DNA of 64,000 nt, taken from Candidatus Latescibacterota bacterium. GTDB taxonomy: Bacteria > Latescibacterota > UBA2968. Shown one piece after another: positions 17,571 through 25,060 of this stretch. Where the stretch lies: contig JAJEDY010000091.1 in NCBI GenBank assembly GCA_022821275.1, positions 1 through 64,000 on the forward strand, read 5' to 3'. The position numbers and the translations under genes were made by a program. Every line of letters starts with the position of its first letter. The stretch's first letter is position 1. The notes beneath the pieces were generated by a model that saw only the letters and a program-made list of their open reading frames with translations, was not told where the DNA came from and searched no databases.

Positions 17571-17718
17571 GTAGAAATCTGCTGCACAGGTCAAGCTGTA
17601 AATACCGATAATTTATGTATCCCAAAATCAATACTGTATTATTTTTACAACACCTGTGCATTAAAAACACACCTGTAACTCTTTCTCAAAGGTTACAAAA
17701 TAATAAAAAAACCTATTA

Positions 17719-17744
17719 AAAACAATTACTTATATAATTGTTTT
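17719..17744. promoter_or_regulatory. Perfect AT-rich palindrome upstream of the OMP promoter
   Basis: AAAACAATTA (17719-17728) and TAATTGTTTT (17735-17744) pair perfectly around CTTATA. It lies 11 bases upstream of the OMP -35 element in the divergent spacer with the methyltransferase gene. An operator for an HTH regulator is plausible; the XRE protein two genes away is one candidate. Confidence 0.45.
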
Positions 17745-17755
17745 TCAAAAAATAA

Positions 17756-17784
17756 TTTACGGCACAGATTTTGCTTACTATAAT
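17756..17784 (+). promoter_or_regulatory. Promoter of outer-membrane protein gene
   Basis: TTTACG (17756-17761), a 17-base spacer and a perfect TATAAT (17779-17784), about 35 bases before the start codon. A perfect AGGAGG box follows at 17808-17813. Confidence 0.65.
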
Positions 17785-17818
17785 AATAGCCGGGGCCATA
17801 TATTTTCAGGAGGTTACC

Positions 17819-18739
17819 ATGTCATATATTCGACTGTTTTTGCTCGCCGCTCTCGTCTGCTTGCCCGTCAATGCATCATCTGCACCGCACACTGAATCCC
17901 CGCTCAAAAAATCCAAAGCCCAATTATCGGGTTCAGTAGAACGCGGTAGCAGTGACATTGGCATCAACACCAGAGGCGAAATAACGATCCACATCCCCGA
18001 AGGCACCCTTGCGCTTCCGACTGATTCGCTCTCTACAGTGCCCAAAGGCCCATCCGGTCCCTATGCCCCTTGCATCCTCGGTGGTCCCGGACAATCAGTT
18101 CACAGTAATCCAGCCAGACTATCGCCCGTATATACACCGCTTCCGGACCCGATGAAAATGCTCAATCAAATCGGAATTTTCTTTTCAACAGCCAGTGGCG
18201 GATTTGGCTCTCGCATCAATTATGATCATAAAGTATCCCCAAACACGCGCTTTACCGCCAGTCCAGAATTTCTCACCTATAGCTTATCCAGAGCCAGCAC
18301 TATTCTGGGAGACTTGATGCCCCTGGGTACAACGCGAATCACCCTGATCACCATACCCATCGGCCTCCAACGCCACTTTGCGCCCACATCGCGCATCAAT
18401 CCCCATATTGGATTTGGTTTTGGCCCCATCATCCGGCTGGATCACCGATCACACCGACTGGGGTACTACGGGAATAATTTGGGTTTAGACAGAATAGTTC
18501 GCAATAGACACAACAGCCTCAACCTCACGGTACCTCTTACCCTTGATGATTTCCCAAGTACCTCCTTAACCCTGGGCGGTCATCTCGCTTCCGGTTTGAA
18601 TATTCATTTCGGATCCAAAAAAGAACTCGCCCTCACCATTGAAGGCCGCTACACCCTGGCACGATTCATCGACGCGCTGGGTTCACCCGGCGATTTTAGT
18701 GGGCTATCGCTTGCTATAGGATTTGGAAAAGCATTCTAA
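17819..18739 (+). CDS. Predicted outer-membrane beta-barrel protein
   Basis: 306 aa. Signal peptide about 1-20 (MSYIRLFLLAALVCLPVNA). After a low-complexity, Pro/Ser-rich segment (20-110), the rest alternates short amphipathic strands: FFSTASGGFGSRINYDHKV, TRITLITIPIGLQRHF, NPHIGFGFGP and the C-terminal LSLAIGFGKAF. The last residue is Phe, typical of outer-membrane barrels recognised by BamA. The start ATG 5 bases after a perfect AGGAGG is chosen over an upstream ATG at 17771. Own promoter and terminator make it a single-gene unit, probably well expressed. Specific function is unknown. Confidence 0.78.
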   Translation: MSYIRLFLLAALVCLPVNASSAPHTESPLKKSKAQLSGSVERGSSDIGINTRGEITIHIPEGTLALPTDSLSTVPKGPSGPYAPCILGGPGQSVHSNPARLSPVYTPLPDPMKMLNQIGIFFSTASGGFGSRINYDHKVSPNTRFTASPEFLTYSLSRASTILGDLMPLGTTRITLITIPIGLQRHFAPTSRINPHIGFGFGPIIRLDHRSHRLGYYGNNLGLDRIVRNRHNSLNLTVPLTLDDFPSTSLTLGGHLASGLNIHFGSKKELALTIEGRYTLARFIDALGSPGDFSGLSLAIGFGKAF

Positions 18740-18757
18740 AAACCACCACATAAAATC

Positions 18758-18798
18758 AAAAATGGGACGCATCCGGTAAATGGTGGGTCCCATTTTTT
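18758..18798 (+). terminator. Rho-independent terminator after OMP gene
   Basis: AAAAATGGGAC (18758-18768) pairs with GTCCCATTTTT (18787-18797); the right arm runs into a T tract. Symmetric enough to act in either direction. Confidence 0.85.
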
Positions 18799-18839
18799 GT
18801 ACACGCTATTGAATTTGACACACATCTGCAATTCCCCTC

Positions 18840-18869
18840 TTGACAGTACCCTATATTTAGTACTATAAT
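18840..18869 (+). promoter_or_regulatory. nrdR: Promoter of nrdR
   Basis: TTGACA (18840-18845), 18-base spacer, TATAAT (18864-18869). Both hexamers are perfect. The first NrdR-box-like element lies inside the spacer. Confidence 0.75.
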
Positions 18870-18894
18870 TTGAGCAACACACAATATCATGTTG
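18848..18894 (+). promoter_or_regulatory. Tandem NrdR boxes upstream of nrdR
   Basis: Two elements resemble the published NrdR box (acaCwAtATaTwGtgt): ACCCTATATTTAGTAC at 18848-18863 and ACACAATATCATGTTG at 18879-18894, each about 12 of 16 positions. Their centres are 31 bp apart, the three-turn spacing known for tandem NrdR boxes. The first overlaps the promoter spacer and the -10 start. Autoregulation of nrdR is inferred. Confidence 0.6.
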
Positions 18895-18918
18895 ATTTTA
18901 AGAAAGGAATCCCATTTC

Positions 18919-19371
18919 ATGAAATGTCCTTATTGTGGCGTGATCGAAGATAAAGTAGTCGATTCCAGATCGAGCAAAGAAGGCACCGCCATTCGACGAC
19001 GCCGGGAATGCCTGGGATGTGAGCGTCGATTTACGACCTACGAATACATCGAAGACACGCCTCTCACCGTTATCAAATCCGATGGACGACGCGAAATTTT
19101 TGACAAAAACAAACTCATGGACAAAATCCGGCTCTCCTGCACCAAACGTCCGATCTCAACAACTCAGATCGAGGAAATCGCCGACCGAATCGAAGACCAA
19201 CTCGTAAGCAGAGGCGAACGCGAAATAGAAGCCAAACAGCACATTGGCGAACTTGTCATGACAGAACTCAAACGCCTCGACGATGTTGCCTACGTGCGCT
19301 TTGCCTCTGTGTATCGCCAATTCAAAGACCTCAGCGACTTTGAAAAAGAACTGCGGCAATTTGAAAAGTAA
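18919..19371 (+). CDS. nrdR: Transcriptional repressor NrdR
   Basis: 150 aa, family-typical. An N-terminal zinc ribbon, MKCPYCG...CLGCERRF, is followed by an ATP-cone domain (about 48-138; [16 protein letters not shown], then [11 protein letters not shown]). NrdR represses ribonucleotide reductase genes according to bound ATP/dATP. The frame is open from 18889, but the ATG at 18919 gives the conserved MKCPYCG start and has AAAGGAA upstream. No nrd reductase gene is in this window. Convergent with the cytochrome gene, with only 20 bases between. Confidence 0.97.
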   Translation: MKCPYCGVIEDKVVDSRSSKEGTAIRRRRECLGCERRFTTYEYIEDTPLTVIKSDGRREIFDKNKLMDKIRLSCTKRPISTTQIEEIADRIEDQLVSRGEREIEAKQHIGELVMTELKRLDDVAYVRFASVYRQFKDLSDFEKELRQFEK

Positions 19372-19391
19372 AACGGGGAAGAAGCCCTCAC

Positions 19392-19979
19392 TCACCTCTC
19401 TAAAAACCTCGCTTTTCCATCATGGCAAGTCTGGCACGTTGCCGGCTTGCCCGTTTTAATATCCAATAAACGATCCGTAAACTTCTCCATCATCATGCGT
19501 GCGACGACCTTATTGGGCGTGGGTGTAACGGGATCGAGCCGACCATCGCGCCTTCTCACATGACAATAGTCGCATGTCTTCACGCCCAATGCCTTCTGCA
19601 TTTCTTTCATCATCGCCACAATTTCTCCACGCGACATGCCAGCCAACCGCGAGGGTTTGGCTGCACTCGTATCGCGCACCACAAACCGCGCCGTACCCGT
19701 GTGGCAAAAAGCACAATCAATTGATTTTCCCGCTGTTGTTACCAGACCATCCACAAAATGATGTTTCATATAAAGCGCTGTTTTCTTGAGCGGAGATGGT
19801 GCTTTGTAATCATGTTCACCTGCCTCATTTACAGACGGATGGCAATACTTGCACTTTACCCCCAGCGCTTTAGAAATCGCTTCCATACCCTCGTCGCTCG
19901 TATCCAGAACGTGGTGGTCGTCCGCGTGTGTATCGGTCCAAAGCAATATAACTACACAAAAAAAAACAAAGCGTCTCAC
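19392..19979 (-). CDS. Secreted tetraheme c-type cytochrome with internal duplication
   Basis: 195 aa. Signal peptide residues 1-19 (cleavage near THA-DD). Four CxxCH heme sites: CKYCH (about 43), CAFCH (about 88), CDYCH (about 136) and CQTCH (about 179). The order forms two similar halves: each begins ...KALGVK-C..CH, followed by KxxxYMKxxF- or RMMMEKFTD-like helices and ends in C..CH.G.ARF. This resembles the photosynthetic reaction-centre cytochrome subunit fold, where tandem diheme units are common, but no reaction-centre genes are here. Its start overlaps the end of the upstream phosphodiesterase by 4 bases. Probably a periplasmic electron carrier; the partner is not known. Confidence 0.88.
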   Translation of the reverse strand: MRRFVFFCVVILLWTDTHADDHHVLDTSDEGMEAISKALGVKCKYCHPSVNEAGEHDYKAPSPLKKTALYMKHHFVDGLVTTAGKSIDCAFCHTGTARFVVRDTSAAKPSRLAGMSRGEIVAMMKEMQKALGVKTCDYCHVRRRDGRLDPVTPTPNKVVARMMMEKFTDRLLDIKTGKPATCQTCHDGKARFLER

Positions 19980-21334
19980 AAAGTTCCTCCCACGACTCGA
20001 CCATCCACCCCATCAGGACTTTCCTGCCCCAACAGAGCCAGCATTGTAGGCAAAATATCCATCACCGTCGCGTCATCAGATGCCAAACCAGGCGCATTGG
20101 CAAACCACAGCGCATCATCAAAGGTATGCGTGCCATTCACCGGGCTGGCTTCGAACAAAACGCGCTTTTCAAAACCGCCCTTCAAATCATATCCCCGCGC
20201 AGGCACTGCCATAAGATCGGGTGCCGCATCGAGGTCGTCACCAACAAATGCCTCTTCGCGCATCAACACGCGATCAATAACTGGCGCCCCACCGTCGGGA
20301 TCGCGAATTTCCATCAGCGCATCTGCCACATCTCGTCGGACCTGCTCGTATTCAGCACCTGCCTGCACGCAACCCTCGCGCTCTCTGCCCTTTAAATTTA
20401 CGTAAAATCGCCCGGGTAATAATGAATAACACCGCGTTCGGGGATCCAGATCTCTCAACTGCTTTGGTTCAGGCACTGCAAAAGACAACAACCCCATTTG
20501 TTGCAGCCAAAAATTCAAATGCACCTCGCGCTGTAGGGTGCAAAAACCGTGATCCGACACAATCATGAGCAGTGTATCGCTGTATAACCGTGAAACCAGT
20601 TCCCCTATGATCTCATCCACGCGCGCGTAAAACCGATTAAACCATGCGGTGTGCGACACATCACCTCGCTCTACATCGCCCCAAAGAAAATGATGCAGCC
20701 GATCGGTATCCATAAAATGCGCCACAAATAAATCCCACGATTCCTGGGCGTAATACTTGAACATAGCTTCTGCTCGTCGGTTGAGTGCCCAGAATATCTC
20801 GTCGAGAAATTTCTGGCGATTTTTCCGTGCTTGCCAGGCGTCAATATCGATCAAATACCCCATGGATTCCAGTTCAGAAGCTATTGCAGGCGGATACGTT
20901 GCTCGCTTCAAATCGGGTGACAGAAAGCCCGAAATCAAGATCCCATTGACTTTGCGAGGGGGAAAAGTAGTGGGCACCCCCATAGAAAAAACCCGCTGTC
21001 CCATATTGCCAAACAGATCAACCCATGTCTTGCTGCGCAACGTCCTCGAAGATGGAATAAACATCTCATGTGTTTGGGGAACGCGATCAATAAATCCAAA
21101 AATCCCGTGCTTACCCGGGTTACAACCCGTCGCAATTGATGCCCATGCCGTTGACGATACCGTAGGCAGCACCGACGTCATAGACATCAGTGATCCCTGA
21201 ACGATCAACTGCTGAAAATTGGGCATAATCCCCTCGGCGATCAAACGTTGCAACAAACTATGGGGCATGCCATCCAGACCCAGAACAACGACGCGACTAA
21301 ATTTGGCTCTATTTCGCGAAAAAAAATTAAGCAT
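19976..21334 (-). CDS. Type I phosphodiesterase/nucleotide pyrophosphatase-like protein
   Basis: 452 aa, alkaline-phosphatase superfamily. VVLGLDGMP (about 17-25) carries the first metal Asp. The nucleophile region SVLPTVSSTAWASIATGCNPGKHGI is split by T/S residues near 58-63, and IVSDHGFCTLQREVHLN (about 265) supplies the D-H metal ligands. Relatives hydrolyse phosphodiester or pyrophosphate bonds; the substrate is open. There is no signal peptide, so it is cytoplasmic by prediction, while the co-transcribed downstream gene encodes a secreted cytochrome. Members of this subfamily often appear as 'alkaline phosphatase family protein' in environmental genomes. Confidence 0.88.
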   Translation of the reverse strand: MLNFFSRNRAKFSRVVVLGLDGMPHSLLQRLIAEGIMPNFQQLIVQGSLMSMTSVLPTVSSTAWASIATGCNPGKHGIFGFIDRVPQTHEMFIPSSRTLRSKTWVDLFGNMGQRVFSMGVPTTFPPRKVNGILISGFLSPDLKRATYPPAIASELESMGYLIDIDAWQARKNRQKFLDEIFWALNRRAEAMFKYYAQESWDLFVAHFMDTDRLHHFLWGDVERGDVSHTAWFNRFYARVDEIIGELVSRLYSDTLLMIVSDHGFCTLQREVHLNFWLQQMGLLSFAVPEPKQLRDLDPRTRCYSLLPGRFYVNLKGREREGCVQAGAEYEQVRRDVADALMEIRDPDGGAPVIDRVLMREEAFVGDDLDAAPDLMAVPARGYDLKGGFEKRVLFEASPVNGTHTFDDALWFANAPGLASDDATVMDILPTMLALLGQESPDGVDGRVVGGTL

Positions 21335-21437
21335 CTATCTGCCTGAAAATAAAACAGGGCTTTTAACCCCTTATATAGAGAAGCTAAAAGCCCAAGATAC
21401 TGAATAAAATCGCTTCAGCACATGCATAGTAAAAATA

Positions 21438-21515
21438 TGGGGTGAGTGAGGGGATTTGAACCCCCGACCTCCTGGGCCACAACCAGGCGCTCTGACCGAC
21501 TGAGCTACACCCACC
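21438..21515 (-). tRNA. tRNA-His (GTG)
   Basis: 78 bases with encoded CCA. The extra G at position -1 opposite discriminator C73, the histidine identity pair, is encoded. Acceptor GTGGGTG/CACTCAC has one G-U pair; anticodon stem CCTGG/CCAGG, loop TTGTGGC. It is 15 bases downstream of tRNA-Arg and probably co-transcribed. Confidence 0.97.
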
Positions 21516-21530
21516 ACACAAAGTGCAAAA

Positions 21531-21604
21531 CACTCCCGGCAGGGCTCGAACCTGCGACCTACTGCTTAGAAGGCAGTTGCTCTATCCAGCTGAGCTACGG
21601 GAGC
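21531..21604 (-). tRNA. tRNA-Arg (TCT)
   Basis: 74 bases, CCA not encoded. Acceptor GCTCCCG/CGGGAGT, D arm GCTC...GAGC, anticodon stem ACTGC/GCAGT with loop CTTCTAA (TCT), T arm GCAGG-TTCGAGC-CCTGC. First of a two-tRNA unit with tRNA-His. Confidence 0.97.
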
Positions 21605-21672
21605 AAAAGAACCTGCCCTTGAGGATTCTATCAAGGGTTGAACAGATACCAGACACATCCTGTGTGAAAGCA

Positions 21673-21701
21673 AAATTATCATATTGATCAAAAAGTGTCA
21701 A
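21673..21701 (-). promoter_or_regulatory. Candidate promoter of tRNA-Arg/tRNA-His
   Basis: Minus strand: TTGACA (21696-21701), 17-base spacer, TAATTT (21673-21678), about 70 bases upstream of tRNA-Arg. The -35 is perfect; the -10 is weak. Confidence 0.45.
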
Positions 21702-21825
21702 GCAAAAGTAATGTCTCTTCCCCAACCACGCCTGAACTGCAGATCCTTTGCGAAGCTTCATTCCCATGCGATAAGAGGCAGATTTTACACCTCAATTTGC
21801 GCCAAATGCCAGTATTTTTTTGAAC

Positions 21826-21854
21826 TTGACAACTATTCTTTCCATGATGATATT
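21826..21854 (+). promoter_or_regulatory. Promoter of tetR-like gene
   Basis: TTGACA at 21826-21831 and GATATT at 21849-21854, spacer 17, about 40 bases before the start codon. The stretch 21605-21825 otherwise holds only a small CCCTTGA/TCAAGGG hairpin (21616-21637). Confidence 0.5.
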
Positions 21855-21893
21855 TTTTAGTTAATTATTCATCTCAAGAGTAATGGTCCCCAC

Positions 21894-22511
21894 ATGCCCA
21901 GAAAACGACTCACACAGGCCGAACGGCGCACTCAAATTACCGAAGTGGCAATGACGCTTTTCGCCACCAAAGGATTTACCGGTACCACCACGCGCGCCAT
22001 TGCCCGTGCAGCAGATGTTTCGGAAGCCATTATCTTCAGGCATTTTGCGACCAAAGAAGACTTATACAATGCCATTATCACATACACAGTTGAAAAACGT
22101 TCAGAACAGTGGGATCGAGACACAACCCCTCCGCCAGACCCGCGCAATATCGAATACCTCTTGCGCGATTTTGCCCAGACATTTGTCAATCGCAATCGCA
22201 GAGATTCGACATTCATACGCCTGATGATGTACAGCGCACTCGAAGATCACAAATTTCGAGAAAAATTTTTCGCAATTTACAGCAACCCACACATGCGATC
22301 CCTTCGCCAGGCCATTCAAACCGGTGTCGATCAGGGCCTGTTTTGCGCGGTTGACCCGCTTGAATCGCTTCGCTCTTTCTTCTATGCACTCCTGCAATAC
22401 TGCATTAGCCGTTTTGTCGCGAGAAATGAAACCGATACGCCAGAGCGCGATGACGCCATGATTGAAAATCTCGTGACAATTTTTGTGCGCGGACTGCGAA
22501 TGGACGAATAG
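21894..22511 (+). CDS. TetR-family transcriptional regulator
   Basis: 205 aa. N-terminal TetR_N helix-turn-helix, residues about 8-55: QITEVAMTLFATKGFTGTT, then AADVSEAIIFRHFATKEDLY. The C-terminal ligand domain is not recognisable at family level; it contains a TetR-C-like helix RLMMYSALEDHKFREKFF. The gene ends inside a short tandem repeat (GACGAATA units) that supplies the stop codon, so the last residues (RMDE) may not be ancestral. The downstream HD gene is on the same strand, 110 bases away. No efflux gene is adjacent to suggest a target. Confidence 0.92.
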   Translation: MPRKRLTQAERRTQITEVAMTLFATKGFTGTTTRAIARAADVSEAIIFRHFATKEDLYNAIITYTVEKRSEQWDRDTTPPPDPRNIEYLLRDFAQTFVNRNRRDSTFIRLMMYSALEDHKFREKFFAIYSNPHMRSLRQAIQTGVDQGLFCAVDPLESLRSFFYALLQYCISRFVARNETDTPERDDAMIENLVTIFVRGLRMDE

Positions 22512-22604
22512 ACGAATAGACGAATAGACGAACCCCACCCAACCACCCAACTACTATCGCTGATGAACTGCTGACGCAGTTGTACCCCGTTCCGCTGATT
22601 CGTC
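22502..22604. repeat. Dispersed intergenic repeat bounded by GACGAAT/ATTCGTC
   Basis: Begins with three to four copies of GACGAATA overlapping the tetR stop codon and ends with ATTCGTC. Its right half (22557-22604), read as reverse complement, is clearly similar to 32426-32482 behind the M48 gene: both contain GACGAATCA, then a TACAACTGCG block, then CAGCA, then CATCA-CG. It is therefore a dispersed repeat in two orientations. Confidence 0.6.
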
Positions 22605-22622
22605 TTTTACTTTTATCCTCTC

Positions 22623-23978
22623 ATGATCGATTTACGCTTTCTCGAAGAAGGCAAAGCTATTCGGGATCCCATTTGGGGCTATATCCACATACCGCCCGAT
22701 TTTTTACCCCTCGTTGATGCCGAAGAGTTTCAACGCCTTCGCGATATATCGCAACTCGGACACGTCTTGCTCGTGTATCCCGGAGCCCGCCACTCGCGTT
22801 TTGAACACGCTTTAGGCGTGTTTCACATAGCGGGCCATTTCCTCAAGCAACTGCTCAAAACCCAGCCCCCTCCAGATATTGATATCGACGATGTGCGCGT
22901 ACTTCTCGCGGCGAGTTTGTTGCACGACATCGGCCATTATCCCTTTTCGCATCTGCTCGAAGAAATGCAGATGTTTTTTATTGACCATGAAACGCGGGGG
23001 CGCTACATCATTGAAGATCCGAATACAGAAGTTCACGCCGCACTTCTCAAAGTGGGCATTGATCCCCAGCGCGTTGCAAATGTTATCGATTACCATCAGC
23101 GCACCATTCCCGACCGCGATACGCGCCTTGCCCACATTCTCAGCGGTACGCTCGATCCCGACAAAATCGACTATCTTCTGCGCGACGCGCGCTACTGCGG
23201 TGTCCCATTTGGCGAGAGCGTGAACAGAGACCGCCTCCTATCCTCAATTACATATCATCGAGCAACACAACGCCCCGCTATCACTTATAAAGGCGTATCT
23301 GCGGCTGAAGCACTCATCTTTACCAGTTATCTGATGTATCGCAATGTCTATTGGCATCACGCGGTTCGCTCAGCCAACGCCATGTTCAAGCGCGGAATAC
23401 AGGACCTTCTGGCGCATCCCAACTGTTCGCTGACGGAAGATGATTTTGACCGCGCCACCGAATCTGACCTGCTTCACCGCCTCGAAAAAGAACACACCGA
23501 CCTCGGGTTCCCCTACCGAACCAGCCTGATTGGCCGTCTCAAAAGACGCAAGCTCTTCAAAGTTGGTCGCATATTCTTTCCCCATGAATACGCGCACAAC
23601 CTCATAAATTTGTTCCGTCTCCTCTATGATGCACCCGACCAGCGGCGGGAACTCGAGATGGCCTTTTGTGCCCATCTTTCCTCAAAGCACAACCTCAACC
23701 TCAGCGGCGATGAAATACTCCTCGACATTCTCCAATTTGACAAAAGTCCCGAGGTAGATCTCAAAGTATTTTTTGACGCCCACATCCCCGTAGAAAAATC
23801 AGAACCTCTGAGCTTTGATGATCCAGAAGTCTCTTTGCTTAAAAACTATCTAATCGACAATTTTGAAGCACAGGCAAAAGTGGTGCGTATTTTTTGCGAC
23901 GATATTCCCAATCTGCGTCAGGCCGTGCGCGACGAGGCCTGCGCCTTCTTGAAAAATTGGGGGAAAGTCAGTGCTTGA
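22623..23978 (+). CDS. HD-superfamily phosphohydrolase (dGTPase-like)
   Basis: 451 aa. The N-terminal DPIWGYIHI...FQRLRDISQLG and YPGARHSRFEHALGV are the hallmark of the SAMHD1/YwfO-like branch. The HD pair is HDIGHYPFSH (about residues 97-106). Later Asp of the metal site lies in GTLDPDKIDYLLRDARYCGV (about 180). Relatives hydrolyse (d)NTPs or act on other phosphate esters; activity here is inferred only as hydrolase. There is no Shine-Dalgarno in front of the ATG. Confidence 0.92.
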   Translation: MIDLRFLEEGKAIRDPIWGYIHIPPDFLPLVDAEEFQRLRDISQLGHVLLVYPGARHSRFEHALGVFHIAGHFLKQLLKTQPPPDIDIDDVRVLLAASLLHDIGHYPFSHLLEEMQMFFIDHETRGRYIIEDPNTEVHAALLKVGIDPQRVANVIDYHQRTIPDRDTRLAHILSGTLDPDKIDYLLRDARYCGVPFGESVNRDRLLSSITYHRATQRPAITYKGVSAAEALIFTSYLMYRNVYWHHAVRSANAMFKRGIQDLLAHPNCSLTEDDFDRATESDLLHRLEKEHTDLGFPYRTSLIGRLKRRKLFKVGRIFFPHEYAHNLINLFRLLYDAPDQRRELEMAFCAHLSSKHNLNLSGDEILLDILQFDKSPEVDLKVFFDAHIPVEKSEPLSFDDPEVSLLKNYLIDNFEAQAKVVRIFCDDIPNLRQAVRDEACAFLKNWGKVSA

Positions 23979-24115
23979 TAAAATGGCCGAAAAGTTTTAT
24001 ATTGCTCACTTCTAAACACAGACCAGTCAAACTCCCTTTATCTGTGTTTGTTAAAAGTTCTATATTCCCCCTCAGCCATAGATAAATCACGCTCACCTTT
24101 ACCTGGATTTATTGT

Positions 24116-25042
24116 ATGAAAAAATACCTGACTCTAATGTTTATCTCCCACAACGAAGGTTATATCAAGGAATACCATCTCTCACGACCCAAATTTATCG
24201 GCATCATAAGTGCATTATGCCTGCTCCTATTGCTCTCACTCGGCTATGTTGCCACAATTGGCAAGCGGGAAAGACTCGCCGAACTCAAGGAGGAAAATAC
24301 CGCACTCCAACGCGAATTTGTCCTGATTCAAGATGAATTGGAAAACATGCGTCACAATATGGATCAGCTACAGGAAAAAGATCGCATCATGCGCGCCTGG
24401 GTTGACCTGTCTGAACCGAGTGACGACGTCCGTCAAATAGGTGTGGGAGGTGGAGATGCCATGCTGCCAGAATGGGAAAACGCTGTTTCAGACGACGTCT
24501 CAGACCTTCTGACAGATAGCCGCACCAATATGGATCAACTCTTGCGAGAAGCGCACGTTTTGCAAGCCAGCTTTGATACGATCTTAACAGTGCTCAGCAA
24601 AGACATCCAAATGCGCCAGCACATACCGTCAATTACCCCCGTTCGGATGGAAAATCCGAGAATATCATCGGGATTTGGCTACCGTCGCGATCCATTCACC
24701 GGGCGCAGACAATTTCACTCTGGCATCGATTATCCCGGTCGCAGGGGCACGCCCATTCTCGCCACAGCCGATGGGAAAATAGATAAAATTGATTTCAACA
24801 GTCGTTTGGGATGGTACGTGATTATCGACCACGGCTATGGCCTGCAAACCCTGTATGGGCACCTGAACAGAAAGCCACATATCAAGCTCGGAACGCGCGT
24901 CAAACGCGGTGCAAAAATCGGCGAGATGGGCAGGACAGGACGCTCAACAGCCCCTCATCTCCACTACTCAGTTTACAAAAATGGCAGATCCGAAAACCCC
25001 AAACATTACATCTTCGACCAGAGAATGCGCTCTTTGTTTTAG
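24116..25042 (+). CDS. Membrane-anchored M23 (LytM) peptidase
   Basis: 308 aa. A short cytoplasmic N-terminus, one TM helix (about 24-46), a coiled coil (about 50-100) and a C-terminal LytM domain (about 185-300). Zinc ligands: HSGIDYPG (H and D) and HLHYSVYKNG (H). The metal site appears intact, so it can be an active cell-wall endopeptidase, or an activator in the manner of NlpD/EnvC. The N-terminal sequence MKKYLTLMFISHNEG matches a common layout of M23 proteins of environmental bacteria. The next gene starts 18 bases after its stop and may be co-transcribed. Confidence 0.94.
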   Translation: MKKYLTLMFISHNEGYIKEYHLSRPKFIGIISALCLLLLLSLGYVATIGKRERLAELKEENTALQREFVLIQDELENMRHNMDQLQEKDRIMRAWVDLSEPSDDVRQIGVGGGDAMLPEWENAVSDDVSDLLTDSRTNMDQLLREAHVLQASFDTILTVLSKDIQMRQHIPSITPVRMENPRISSGFGYRRDPFTGRRQFHSGIDYPGRRGTPILATADGKIDKIDFNSRLGWYVIIDHGYGLQTLYGHLNRKPHIKLGTRVKRGAKIGEMGRTGRSTAPHLHYSVYKNGRSENPKHYIFDQRMRSLF

Positions 25043-25060
25043 CGAATCAAAGGACAAACC

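Noticed and set aside
18889-18918. Ten extra residues at the NrdR N-terminus
   Set aside because: They would overlap an NrdR-box-like site, and the conserved family start is MKCPYCG at 18919.
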